DNA of 64,000 nt from Acinetobacter radioresistens DSM 6976 = NBRC 102413 = CIP 103788 (GTDB lineage: Bacteria; Pseudomonadota; Gammaproteobacteria; Pseudomonadales; Moraxellaceae), in NCBI RefSeq assembly GCF_006757745.1, contig NZ_AP019740.1, positions 1,674,001-1,738,000 of the forward strand. The letters are read 5' to 3'. Below the pieces are notes generated by a model. That model was not told the origin of the DNA. It saw only the letters and a list, made by a program, of their open reading frames with translations, and made no database searches. The position numbers and the translations under genes were made by a program. This document shows positions 46,370 through 55,414 of the stretch, piece by piece. Every line of letters starts with the position of its first letter. The first letter of the stretch is position 1.

Positions 46370-47395
46370 ATGATCGAATTTAAGAACATCTCCAAACATT
46401 ACCAGCTCAAGGGCCAGACTATTCGTGCCCTTGACCAGATTAACCTGCAGATACCAGATGGCAGTATATTTGGTATCATCGGTTATAGTGGTGCGGGTAA
46501 AAGTACACTCATCCGTCTGATTAACTTACTAGAACGTCCGGATGAGGGTCAGGTTATTATTCACCAGAAGGATTTCACTGCTCTGGATGCCCGTAAATTG
46601 CGTCAGGAACGTGCCAATATTGGTATGATTTTTCAGCATTTTAATTTGCTGCAAACCAAAACTGTAGCAGCCAATATTGAAATGCCGATGAGACTGTTGG
46701 GTTATAGCAAGGCTGAACGCGAAAAACGCTTAAATGAACTGCTCGACTTTATTGATTTAAAGCACAAACGAGATGCTTTTCCCGATGAGTTGTCGGGTGG
46801 ACAGAAACAGCGGGTTGGTATTGCACGCGCTCTAGCAAATCATCCAAAAATTCTGCTTTGCGATGAAGCTACGTCTGCACTTGACCCTCAGACCACCCAG
46901 TCTGTTTTGCAACTGCTTAAAAAAATTAATAAAGAGCAAGGGATTACCATTGTGATGGTTACCCATGAAATGGATGTGATTGAATCAGTTTGTGATTATG
47001 TCACAGTGATGGAACATGGTAAAGTCATTGAGACAGGCTCTACACTAGATATCTTCAGTCAGCCACAACATCCAACAACTCAGAACTTTATCCAAACTGT
47101 TTTGCAACAGCAATTACCGGTTAATATTCTAAATAATTTGGAAAACCAGAATCATCATAGTATTTACTGCCTGAAATTCCTGGGTAAGTCTGCTCAGGAA
47201 ACGGTAGTTCAAGCTGTAATCAAAAAGTTTGACTTAAGCTTAAATATTTTGTTTGCCAATATGACTGAAATTCATGGGACTGTTATTGGACAAATGTTTA
47301 TTCAACTTTTAGGTGACCCGGAAGTGATTCAGCAAGCTATTCTGTTTCTGGAAAATAATGGCGTGCAGGTTGAACAGTCAGGAGTGCAGGTATGA
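46370..47395 (+). CDS. metN: Methionine ABC transporter ATP-binding protein
   Basis: 341 residues from MIEFKNISKHYQLKG at 46370; the frame from 46325 begins inside the terminator hairpin and is rejected. Walker A IIGYSGAGKSTLI, signature LSGGQKQRVGIARAL and Walker B ILLCDEATSALDP are present, then a C-terminal NIL regulatory domain (about 255-341). No good ribosome site is visible. Overlaps metI by 4 nt. Confidence 0.93.
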   Translation: MIEFKNISKHYQLKGQTIRALDQINLQIPDGSIFGIIGYSGAGKSTLIRLINLLERPDEGQVIIHQKDFTALDARKLRQERANIGMIFQHFNLLQTKTVAANIEMPMRLLGYSKAEREKRLNELLDFIDLKHKRDAFPDELSGGQKQRVGIARALANHPKILLCDEATSALDPQTTQSVLQLLKKINKEQGITIVMVTHEMDVIESVCDYVTVMEHGKVIETGSTLDIFSQPQHPTTQNFIQTVLQQQLPVNILNNLENQNHHSIYCLKFLGKSAQETVVQAVIKKFDLSLNILFANMTEIHGTVIGQMFIQLLGDPEVIQQAILFLENNGVQVEQSGVQV

Positions 47396-48087
47396 GAGAC
47401 TTGATTGTTCAGTGGCTCACTAGCGTTACTGCGCCATTTTGGAAAAGCTCACTTTCAATTGACCAGTTCGTAACTGCTTTACAGGAAACCTTCCACATGG
47501 TGTTTTTTGCCATGCTATTTGGTTGTGTCTGGGGTTTTATTCAGGGTATTACTCTGGTGGTTACACGTCCGGGAGGTATTTTACCAAACCGGTTGATTTA
47601 TCATGGTTTAAACCCTATTGTTAATGCGCTACGTTCCCTGCCTTTTATCATATTGCTTATTGCAGTCATTCCACTGACCAAGCTGCTGGTCGGAACTTCG
47701 ATTGGAACATGGGCTGCTATCGTGCCTTTGACTATTTATGTAGGTCCTTATATCGGTCGGCTGGTTGAAACTTCACTGCTGGAAGTAAATGAAGGAATTA
47801 TTGAATCAGCTCAAGCGATGGGAGCGACTCCCCTACAAATTATTTTTAATTTTATTTTGCCAGAAGCCCGTAGCTCACTGATCCTTAACCTGACCACAGC
47901 TACTATTAGCCTGATTGGTGCGACTGCAATGGCAGGTGCTGTTGGTGCGGGCGGCATTGGAGACCTGGCTATTTCTTATGGCTATCAGCGTTTTGATACC
48001 AGTGTAGTTATTTTAACAGTTATTGTTCTTTTGATTCTGGTTCAAATCGTCCAGATGCTCGGTGAATGGCTAGCCCGTCTCAGATAG
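47392..48087 (+). CDS. metI: Methionine ABC transporter permease
   Basis: 231 residues with about five membrane helices. The coupling-helix motif ESAQAMGATPLQIIFNFILPEAR and the GAVGAGGIGDLAISYGYQRFDT end are standard MetI features. The start overlaps the metN stop (ATGA). With metQ and metN it completes a high-affinity D/L-methionine importer. A terminator follows. Confidence 0.93.
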   Translation: MRDLIVQWLTSVTAPFWKSSLSIDQFVTALQETFHMVFFAMLFGCVWGFIQGITLVVTRPGGILPNRLIYHGLNPIVNALRSLPFIILLIAVIPLTKLLVGTSIGTWAAIVPLTIYVGPYIGRLVETSLLEVNEGIIESAQAMGATPLQIIFNFILPEARSSLILNLTTATISLIGATAMAGAVGAGGIGDLAISYGYQRFDTSVVILTVIVLLILVQIVQMLGEWLARLR

Positions 48088-48103
48088 GTTCAGGACTGAT
48101 TAA

Positions 48104-48127
48104 CCGCCCTCTATAGAGGGCTTTTTT
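48104..48127 (+). terminator. Terminator of the metQNI operon
   Basis: GCCCTC (48106-48111) and GAGGGC (48116-48121) with a TATA loop, followed by T6. Rho-independent. Confidence 0.85.
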
Positions 48128-48207
48128 CAGGTTTGCTGTTTGTTATAATCGTGCTATAGCTGTGATTAACCGGTCAATATTTATGATAAAAATATGATTA
48201 GTAATCT

Positions 48208-48528
48208 TTGCTTTTAGCATATGTACAGTGTCTGAGGCTTCTACATTACCTTATAGATTATGATACGAGTATAAAGGTAAATGTATTAGAGCTTAGACAG
48301 TCTGTAACGGCTTCTCAATTAACCAAACAGCTAGTCATCCAAAATATAAAAACTCAAAAAAATTACTCGAAATGTATAGGTAACTATGAATATTCAACTG
48401 CTCCTATTCCACACAAGGGGCTGTTTTTTGAAATATCTCCAGAAGATAACTCCCCTTTTTCTAAAAACTATTCAAAAGCAGAGACAGTATTAATCAACTC
48501 ACTGATACTTAGGGCCGAGTTAGTCTGA
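48208..48528 (+). pseudogene. Remnant of an unknown small secreted-protein gene
   Basis: An open frame of 106 codons with no ATG near its left end and no ribosome site. The right part (LELRQSVTASQLTKQLVIQN, then KCIGNYEYSTAPIPHKGLFF) looks like real protein. A different frame just upstream reads SVSEASTLPYRL, stop, YEYKGK, which looks like the mature start of an exported protein, so at least one frameshift and a stop seem to have broken the gene. Family unknown. Confidence 0.4.
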
Positions 48529-48628
48529 ACTGAAAAAATACAGCAGACCTTAGCGAAAAAACCTTGGTAAACAATCTTTCCATCTCAAGAGATTATATTC
48601 TTGCCAAGTTTAAAAAGGAGTTTTTTTA

Positions 48629-48886
48629 AATGCAAAAGGGATAAAAATTACAGGCACAGTAATACTGCTAACTTCTGCTGACCTGAAAGCTTATCTCAAG
48701 CATCCGGATGAGTACGTCCCTCCTTATTTTCCATATCTTGACTTTACTTTCAAAAATGGCAGGTTACGTGCTTTCGATATATGCCAAGGTATAACCTGTT
48801 AATTACTGGTACTTTTATTAGGAGGGTATATTTATAATGGAATTTCTGTCTTTCCATTTATAGCCCTGCTTAAAATGAAATTATAA
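48629..48886 (+). pseudogene. Remnant of a small membrane-protein gene
   Basis: AAGGAG is followed by ATG at 48629, but the frame stops after four codons. In another frame a protein-like stretch runs from about 48635 to a TAA at 48800: KGIKITGTVILLTSADLKAY, then HPDEYVPPYFPYLDFTFKNG and RLRAFDICQGITC. After the stop the same frame continues as LLVLLLGGYIYNGISVFPF, a membrane helix, to a second stop at 48884. A start frameshift plus an internal stop fit gene decay. Confidence 0.45.
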
Positions 48887-48970
48887 AAGATTCTAATGTA
48901 GTAAATATTGAGCTATGCCGTTCACAAGAGCATGTTAAAATACAGGGCAGTTTAGGCAGGGTTGTTTTCT

Positions 48971-51900
48971 ATGCAGTTTGTTCATCTTGGTATTCATACA
49001 GAGTTCTCGATTACAGAATCAATCGTACGTGTGCCTGATCTGGTTAAAGCTGCTCAAAAAGATGAAATGCCTGCTTTGGCACTGACTGATCTGTCTAACC
49101 TGCACGCAGCGGTCAAATTTTACGGAAAATGTTTGGGTAAAGGTATCAAGCCTATTTTAGGCTCAGAAATCCGCCTGAATGATGCTGAACATCGTATGAC
49201 CTTATTGGCAATGACCAATACAGGCTGGCGAAACCTGACAGAACTGGTATCTGAAGGTTATATCCGCGGTCAACAGCTAGATATTCCCTGTGTACAAAAA
49301 GAATGGATACTGGACCAGAACCAGGATTTGATTGCCCTGCTCGGAATGAATTCTGATGTCGGTAAAATGCTGATTACCTCTAATCCTCAAAAAGCTGAAC
49401 CTTTGCTGGAAGAATGGATCGCCAAATTTGGAAATCGGGTTTATTTAGCCCTAACCCGCACTAATCGTCCGGACGAAGATGACTTTATTATAGAAGCGGT
49501 GAAACTGGCCCAGAAGTATAATATTGGTGTAGTGGCACACAATGATGTGCACTTCATGACCCGAGACGACTTCGAAGCGCATGAGGCCCGGGTCTGTATT
49601 GCTGATGGTTATGTCCTTGGTGATAATCGCCGTCCGAAAACCTATTCGCCCGAACAGTATTTTAAGTCTTCTGAAGAGATGACCGAGCTGTTCTCGGATA
49701 TTCCGTCAGCCATTGAGAATACTTATCATATTGCTAAACGTTGTAACGTAACCTTGCAACTGGGTAAGTACTTCCTGCCGGATTATCCGATTCCAGAGGG
49801 TTATACTATTGATACCTTCTTTGCGCATTTGTCCAAAGAAGGCCTCGAAGAGCGGTTAAATTTCCTTTATCCACCTGAGGAGCGTGATGAATACTGGCCG
49901 GAAATACGTAAGCCTTATGATGAACGTATCGAATACGAGATTAATATTATTAACTCGATGGGGTTTCCGGGCTACTTCCTGATTGTAATGGACTTCATTC
50001 AATGGTCAAAGAATAATGGCGTACCGGTAGGCCCTGGCCGTGGTTCAGGTGCAGGTTCTCTGGTTGCTTATAGTTTAAAAATTACTGATCTTGATCCGCT
50101 GCGCTATGAACTACTGTTTGAACGTTTCTTAAATCCGGAACGTGTTTCGATGCCTGACTTCGATGTCGATTTCTGTATCGCTGGCCGTGACCGTGTAATT
50201 GATTATGTAGCACGTACTTATGGTCGTGATGCCGTCTCCCAGATTGCTACTTTTGGTACTATGGCGGCCAAAGGAGCGATTCGTGATGTGGCCCGGGTTC
50301 TAGGTAAATCTTATGGACTGGCAGATCGTATTTCCAAACTGATTCCAACTAAACCCTTGGGCTTAAGTCTGGAAGAATCCTTGCAAGCTGAACCTCAGCT
50401 TAAGGATATTGTTACCAACCCATCCAACCCGGATTATGATGATGCTTCAGAGATCTGGGAAATGGCGCTAAAACTGGAAGGTATTACCCGTAATACCGGT
50501 AAACATGCCGGTGGTGTAGTTATTTCACCAACCAAGATTACCGATTTTTCTGCGGTCATGTGTGATGCTGATGGTACGGCGCGCGTAGCGCAGTTCGATA
50601 AGGATGACGTAGAAGCAGCAGGTCTGGTAAAGTTTGACTTTCTGGGTTTGCGTAACCTGACCGTGATTGAAGACGCAGTCAAGAATATCAATAAACGTAT
50701 TAAAAGCGATAAACCTTTAGATATTGCTGCTATTCCACTTGAAGATAAAGACGCTTATCTGGTCTTTGCCAATGCCAATACCACCGCGGTATTCCAGTTT
50801 GAATCTGTGGGCATGAAAAAAATGCTCAAAGAAGCACGTCCAAGCAAATTTGAAGAAATTATTGCTTTCGTATCTTTATATCGTCCGGGACCGATGGATC
50901 TGATCCCTGACTTTATTCATCGTATGCATGGTGGTGAGTTTGAATATCTGCATCCTCTGCTTGAAGGCGTACTAGAGCCGACTTACGGGATTATGGTGTA
51001 TCAGGAACAGGTCATGCAGGCGGCACAGTATTGTGCGGGTTATACGCTTGGTGGTGCGGATTTGCTGCGCCGGGCAATGGGTAAGAAAAAACCTGAGGAA
51101 ATGGTTAAGCAGCGTAAAATCTTCATTGAAGGCGCTGCAAAAAAAGATATTGATGAAGCTACAGCCAACCATATTTTTGATTATATGGAAAAATTTGCCG
51201 GCTATGGTTTTAATAAATCACACGCAGCTGCCTATGCATTAGTAGCCTACCAGACAGCATGGTTAAAAGCGCACTATCCAGCCGAATTTCTGGCAGCGGT
51301 AATGTCGTCGGAAATGCAGAATACCGATAACGTGGTATTTTTGATTGATGACTGCCGAAAAAACAATTTGGAAGTTTTGCCACCTTCGGTCAATATGTCA
51401 ATTTACCAGTTCCATGCAATTGATGAAAAAACTATTGTGTATGGTCTTGGTGCGATTAAAGGCGTTGGTGAGGCTGCAATGCAGTCAGTGATTGACTCGC
51501 GTAACCAGCAAGGACCGTATAAAGATCTATTCGATTTCTGCCACCGCATTGATCTGAAGAAAATCAATAAGCGTACTTTAGAAGCACTGATTCGTGCCGG
51601 TGCATTGGATTGTCTAGAAATTGAACGGGCTGACCTGATGGCACAGCTTCCTGAGGCAGTACAAGCAGCAGATCAGGCCCGTCAAAACCGTGAAACCGGG
51701 ATTATGGATCTTTTCGGTGAAGTTGAAGAAATTCAGCGTAAACCAGCTAAACCTGTAAAACCTTGGAGTGATGAGGTTCGTCTCAAGGGCGAAAAAGACA
51801 CTTTAGGCCTTTACCTGACTGGGCACCCTATTAATGTCTACCGGCCAGAACTCAAGTCTTTTGTTCCAAGTCGGCTGAATGAACTGACGCCTACCCGTCG

Positions 51901-52537
51901 TGGCGTGACTACTGTATTCGCTGGTCTGGTAATCGATGTCGCCAATTTTCCAAACCGCGTCATGATCACACTGGATGATGGTACAGCACGTGTGGAAGTC
52001 AGCTGTAACCACGAGCGTTTCCAACGCTTTAAAGATATTATCCAGCCTGAAAAAGTCGTAGTCATTGAGGGAGAAATTTATGAGCGCGAAGGTTATGAAC
52101 GCCCGATGGCGCGTCTCAGCAAGGCTTTTAGCTTAAATGAAATCCGTCAGAAGCGAGCAAACAGCATCAAGATACAGCTGAGTGATGATCTGTTAGGCCC
52201 GGCATTGGGTCTGGAGTTGCAAAAAATACTTGCACCTTATTGTAATATAGACATGTACCAGCATATTCCGGTACAGCTATTTATAGAGCAGCCCTATGCT
52301 ACAGCAGAGCTACATTTGGGTCCAAGCTGGAAAGTTGCCCCACTTGATGAGTTGCTGGCAAAATTGCGTGATTATTTTGGCAAGGAAGCTCTGCATATCG
52401 AGTACCAGGTCAAATCCAAAGCTGCGCGGGTAGTAGAGCCCGTGCGCCCGGTACATACAGCTTCCCTCGCTTCGAATGATATAAGCATGGATGAAGCTTT
52501 AGAACTTTATCAGGCTGAAGTCAGCCAGTATTCTTGA
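48971..52537 (+). CDS. dnaE: DNA polymerase III alpha subunit
   Basis: 1188 residues from MQFVHLGIHTEFSI at 48971, with AGGCAGGG upstream; the TTG at 48962 is less likely. The replicative polymerase. Domains: PHP (about 1-280, HLGIHTEFSI, AHNDVHFM), palm with the catalytic aspartates in MPDFDVDFC, thumb and fingers (GRGSGAGSLVAYSL, HAGGVVISP, YRPGPMDLIP, VYQEQVMQ, GYGFNKSHAAAYA), and a C-terminal OB fold. PHP domains of proteobacterial DnaE are usually inactive. trmJ follows after 19 nt. Confidence 0.97.
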   Translation: MQFVHLGIHTEFSITESIVRVPDLVKAAQKDEMPALALTDLSNLHAAVKFYGKCLGKGIKPILGSEIRLNDAEHRMTLLAMTNTGWRNLTELVSEGYIRGQQLDIPCVQKEWILDQNQDLIALLGMNSDVGKMLITSNPQKAEPLLEEWIAKFGNRVYLALTRTNRPDEDDFIIEAVKLAQKYNIGVVAHNDVHFMTRDDFEAHEARVCIADGYVLGDNRRPKTYSPEQYFKSSEEMTELFSDIPSAIENTYHIAKRCNVTLQLGKYFLPDYPIPEGYTIDTFFAHLSKEGLEERLNFLYPPEERDEYWPEIRKPYDERIEYEINIINSMGFPGYFLIVMDFIQWSKNNGVPVGPGRGSGAGSLVAYSLKITDLDPLRYELLFERFLNPERVSMPDFDVDFCIAGRDRVIDYVARTYGRDAVSQIATFGTMAAKGAIRDVARVLGKSYGLADRISKLIPTKPLGLSLEESLQAEPQLKDIVTNPSNPDYDDASEIWEMALKLEGITRNTGKHAGGVVISPTKITDFSAVMCDADGTARVAQFDKDDVEAAGLVKFDFLGLRNLTVIEDAVKNINKRIKSDKPLDIAAIPLEDKDAYLVFANANTTAVFQFESVGMKKMLKEARPSKFEEIIAFVSLYRPGPMDLIPDFIHRMHGGEFEYLHPLLEGVLEPTYGIMVYQEQVMQAAQYCAGYTLGGADLLRRAMGKKKPEEMVKQRKIFIEGAAKKDIDEATANHIFDYMEKFAGYGFNKSHAAAYALVAYQTAWLKAHYPAEFLAAVMSSEMQNTDNVVFLIDDCRKNNLEVLPPSVNMSIYQFHAIDEKTIVYGLGAIKGVGEAAMQSVIDSRNQQGPYKDLFDFCHRIDLKKINKRTLEALIRAGALDCLEIERADLMAQLPEAVQAADQARQNRETGIMDLFGEVEEIQRKPAKPVKPWSDEVRLKGEKDTLGLYLTGHPINVYRPELKSFVPSRLNELTPTRRGVTTVFAGLVIDVANFPNRVMITLDDGTARVEVSCNHERFQRFKDIIQPEKVVVIEGEIYEREGYERPMARLSKAFSLNEIRQKRANSIKIQLSDDLLGPALGLELQKILAPYCNIDMYQHIPVQLFIEQPYATAELHLGPSWKVAPLDELLAKLRDYFGKEALHIEYQVKSKAARVVEPVRPVHTASLASNDISMDEALELYQAEVSQYS

Positions 52538-52556
52538 TACAAAAATTGGATATCCT

Positions 52557-53399
52557 ATGAGCAGTTTTGATAATGCTTTAATCTCAGAGCATTTATCCCA
52601 CGTCCGAATTGTAATGGTCAATACCACACTTCCGGCTAATATTGGCAGTGCTCTGCGTGCCATGAAAACAATGGGTCTTTGCCGACTGGTTCTAGTCGCT
52701 CCAAAAACTTATCCACATCCGGATATTGATGCGCTGGCAGCAGGTGCACAGGATCTTATTGAACAGGTCCAGATTGTCGAAACACTGGAAGAGGCCATTC
52801 AGAACTGTCATCTGGTATTTGGTACCAGTGCCCGCAGTCGGACCATCCCATGGCCACTGTTAGATGCCCGCCCGGCAGCACAAACCTCTATGCAGGCAGT
52901 TGTCAGTAAACAGCAGGAAATTGCGGTAGTATTTGGCCGTGAAGACCGTGGCCTGACCAATGAAGAGCTGGCACTGGCCAATTATCATGTCACTATTCCA
53001 GTCAATACAGATTATGGCGTACTTAATGTCGCTCAGGCAATTCAAGTAATCTGCTATGAAATGCGTATGGCTACACTGGAGCTGATGGATACTCCACCTC
53101 AAGAAACCAATCAAATGCCGGTAGCTGGCAAGTCTATGATGGACTGGGATGAGCCGTTGGTTACACATGAGCAAATGGAGCAGTTTTATCCCCATCTAGA
53201 AAAAATGCTTGAAGAGATTGAATTTTTAGATCCCAACAATAAACGCCTGTTACCTTTACGCTTGCGTCGCTTATTCGGACGTATACAATTAGATCGTATG
53301 GAATATCATTTATTGCGTGGCATTTTTAGTCGGGTGCAGGCCTTGAACAATGGCACATGGAAAAAGTCGAACAGCCAAAAGGAGCAGCCAGATGCTTAA
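52557..53399 (+). CDS. trmJ: tRNA (cytidine/uridine-32-2'-O)-methyltransferase TrmJ
   Basis: 280 residues, a SPOUT-class enzyme that methylates the ribose of nucleotide 32 in several tRNAs. The SAM-binding knot is shown by [20 protein letters not shown] (by [10 protein letters not shown]), [17 protein letters not shown] and [19 protein letters not shown]-terminal extension helical. Its stop overlaps the cysE start by 8 nt, as in other gammaproteobacteria where trmJ precedes cysE. Confidence 0.94.
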   Translation: MSSFDNALISEHLSHVRIVMVNTTLPANIGSALRAMKTMGLCRLVLVAPKTYPHPDIDALAAGAQDLIEQVQIVETLEEAIQNCHLVFGTSARSRTIPWPLLDARPAAQTSMQAVVSKQQEIAVVFGREDRGLTNEELALANYHVTIPVNTDYGVLNVAQAIQVICYEMRMATLELMDTPPQETNQMPVAGKSMMDWDEPLVTHEQMEQFYPHLEKMLEEIEFLDPNNKRLLPLRLRRLFGRIQLDRMEYHLLRGIFSRVQALNNGTWKKSNSQKEQPDA

Positions 53400-54210
53400 G
53401 CAGCTTAAAGAAGATATTAAGGCCGTATTTGCCCGTGATCCCGCTGCCCGTAACACATTGGAAGTATTAACGACCTATCCAGGTATTCATGCATTAATTA
53501 TGCATCGGGTAGCCCATGAACTGTGGAAGAAAGACTGCAAGGGTACAGCCCGGCTTTTATCTTCATTCAGCCGCTTTGCCACTGGTATAGAAATTCATCC
53601 GGGTGCAAAGATTGGCCGACGCTTTTTTATTGATCATGGTATGGGTGTAGTGATCGGTGAAACAGCAGAGATTGGAGACGATGTTACTCTTTATCATGGC
53701 GTTACTTTAGGCGGCACTACCTGGAATAAAGGCAAACGTCATCCTACACTTGAAGATGGCGTAGTAGTCGGTGCAGGTGCTAAAATTCTTGGACCATTTA
53801 CTGTGGGGAAAAATGCCAAAGTAGGCTCGAATACAGTAGTTACAAAGGCTATACCTGCAGGGGTTACAGCGGTAGGCGGACCGGCACGTTACATTTTTAA
53901 AGATAAAGAAGCTCAGGATAACGAACAGGAAGCGCGTCGTCGTTCTTATGCAGAACGTATAGGTTTCCAGCCTTATGCCGCCACACAGGAACAGGCCGAT
54001 CCTATTCTTGAAGGTATGCGTGTATTGCTGGACCGTATTGAATATAACGAGAAACGCATGAACACCTTATGTCAGCGTTTATCGCTACTTGACCCGACAT
54101 TTAAGCGTTCAGCACAAAATGAACAGCACCCATTTAGTGAAGAAGAGTTAAAGATTATTGAAGAAGTGCGCCGTGAATGCGAAGCACAAAGTACCCAGAC
54201 CAAAGCTTGA
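53392..54210 (+). CDS. cysE: Serine O-acetyltransferase
   Basis: 272 residues from ATG 53392, which follows AAGGAG; the frame from 53350 would duplicate trmJ coding DNA. CysE acetylates serine in the first step of cysteine synthesis. The left-handed beta helix is visible as hexapeptide repeats [20 protein letters not shown] and [20 protein letters not shown], with [20 protein letters not shown] after. The tail of about 90 residues is longer and more charged than in E. coli CysE. Whether the feedback-sensing C-terminus is kept is unclear. Confidence 0.93.
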   Translation: MLKQLKEDIKAVFARDPAARNTLEVLTTYPGIHALIMHRVAHELWKKDCKGTARLLSSFSRFATGIEIHPGAKIGRRFFIDHGMGVVIGETAEIGDDVTLYHGVTLGGTTWNKGKRHPTLEDGVVVGAGAKILGPFTVGKNAKVGSNTVVTKAIPAGVTAVGGPARYIFKDKEAQDNEQEARRRSYAERIGFQPYAATQEQADPILEGMRVLLDRIEYNEKRMNTLCQRLSLLDPTFKRSAQNEQHPFSEEELKIIEEVRRECEAQSTQTKA

Positions 54211-54319
54211 GCTAAATTAAAACATATACTCACAAGCTGGACATTGCATGTTTGCATAGGATTTTTTAGACTGGCAAACGTGCTTCTCTTATGTAGATAA
54301 CAATTAACGGAAGAATTAT

Positions 54320-55294
54320 ATGACTTTTAAGCCACTGGCCTGTGCATTGATTGCTACTTCATTTCTTACTGCATGTTCAACCGGACCAGTAAAACAGAAA
54401 GTAAACAATGAACCGGTCGTCTTTACTGAACCTGAAATTTCTCCACCATTTTATGCACTAAACCCGTTTGATTATAATGCTCCGCCTCCATTTGAAGTTG
54501 CGCTAAAAGCAGCCGCAGCACAGCCAGTTACCAAGCTTCAGGTCACAGACCCAACCACTGGCCAGACTACGACCCTTGAAACCAATAAACTTATTGTTCC
54601 AATTATCAACAGTAATCAGCGCGCCATGAAATTTGCTGTACTGGCTGGTGAAAATGAAATTGATATTACTGAAATTGATGACTTTCTACAGCTGGTAGAA
54701 GGTAAGGCACGCCATTATCCACCACGCTTTACCGAACGTCAGGAACGTCGTGGTTTTGAAAATAAACTTAAAGAGGTTAGTCAACGACTCGATACACTGG
54801 CAGCTAATCCAAATGCTTCATTCGATGTATTAATTCGTGCTTTCAAAGCAAGTGTAATGGCACGCAATCTGGACCTGGGTAAAAACTATACGACTCAGTC
54901 ACTAGTTTATGCACAGCGTATTTTACGTATTAATCAAGATGATCCAGAAGCCAATTTCTGGTTTGGCTTTGCCCTGTCTGAAGGTGGCGGTCAGCGTGAA
55001 GCGATTCCATATCTGGATAAAGCAATGAAATTTGGCGTACAGGAAGCTTATCTTTCAGCAGCTAATAACTATATTGCAATGGAACAGAAAAAGAATGCGA
55101 CCACAACTCTAAAAAATTACAAAGTAAAATATCCGCAAGAAGCCGAAGTTGCTGACCGTTTGATTGAAGAAATTGACAAGCGGGGCCGCTGGAATGTCTG
55201 GCAGATATTAAATATAAATGTTCCTGCCACTCCATCTGCACCTGTAGCCACAGCAGCTCCAGGTACTGCCACTTCTGCACAACCTGCCTCATAA
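54320..55294 (+). CDS. Lipoprotein with TPR-like repeats
   Basis: 324 residues. Signal peptide with lipobox LTAC (Cys19). After a Pro-rich linker (PPFYALNPFDYNAPPPFEV) and a middle domain, residues about 200-285 carry helical repeats of TPR kind (YAQRILRINQDDPEANFWFG, YLDKAMKFGVQEAYLSAANN). The end is Ala/Pro/Thr-rich and disordered. TPR lipoproteins usually dock partners at the outer membrane. Preceded by GGAAG and followed by a terminator. Function unknown; it sits before a lipoprotein hydrolase. Confidence 0.75.
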   Translation: MTFKPLACALIATSFLTACSTGPVKQKVNNEPVVFTEPEISPPFYALNPFDYNAPPPFEVALKAAAAQPVTKLQVTDPTTGQTTTLETNKLIVPIINSNQRAMKFAVLAGENEIDITEIDDFLQLVEGKARHYPPRFTERQERRGFENKLKEVSQRLDTLAANPNASFDVLIRAFKASVMARNLDLGKNYTTQSLVYAQRILRINQDDPEANFWFGFALSEGGGQREAIPYLDKAMKFGVQEAYLSAANNYIAMEQKKNATTTLKNYKVKYPQEAEVADRLIEEIDKRGRWNVWQILNINVPATPSAPVATAAPGTATSAQPAS

Positions 55295-55317
55295 CTCTCA
55301 CACATTTTGCACAATTT

Positions 55318-55345
55318 AGGCTGCTTCGGCAGCCTATTTTTATAG
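55318..55345 (+). terminator. Terminator with UUCG tetraloop
   Basis: AGGCTGC and GCAGCCT close a TTCG loop (very stable in RNA), followed by ATTTTTAT. Confidence 0.82.
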
Positions 55346-55414
55346 GGTTTGAATTGAAAACAGCCAGAATTCACGTATGATTTAATCGAGATTATCTTGT
55401 TGATTCTTCAGCCC

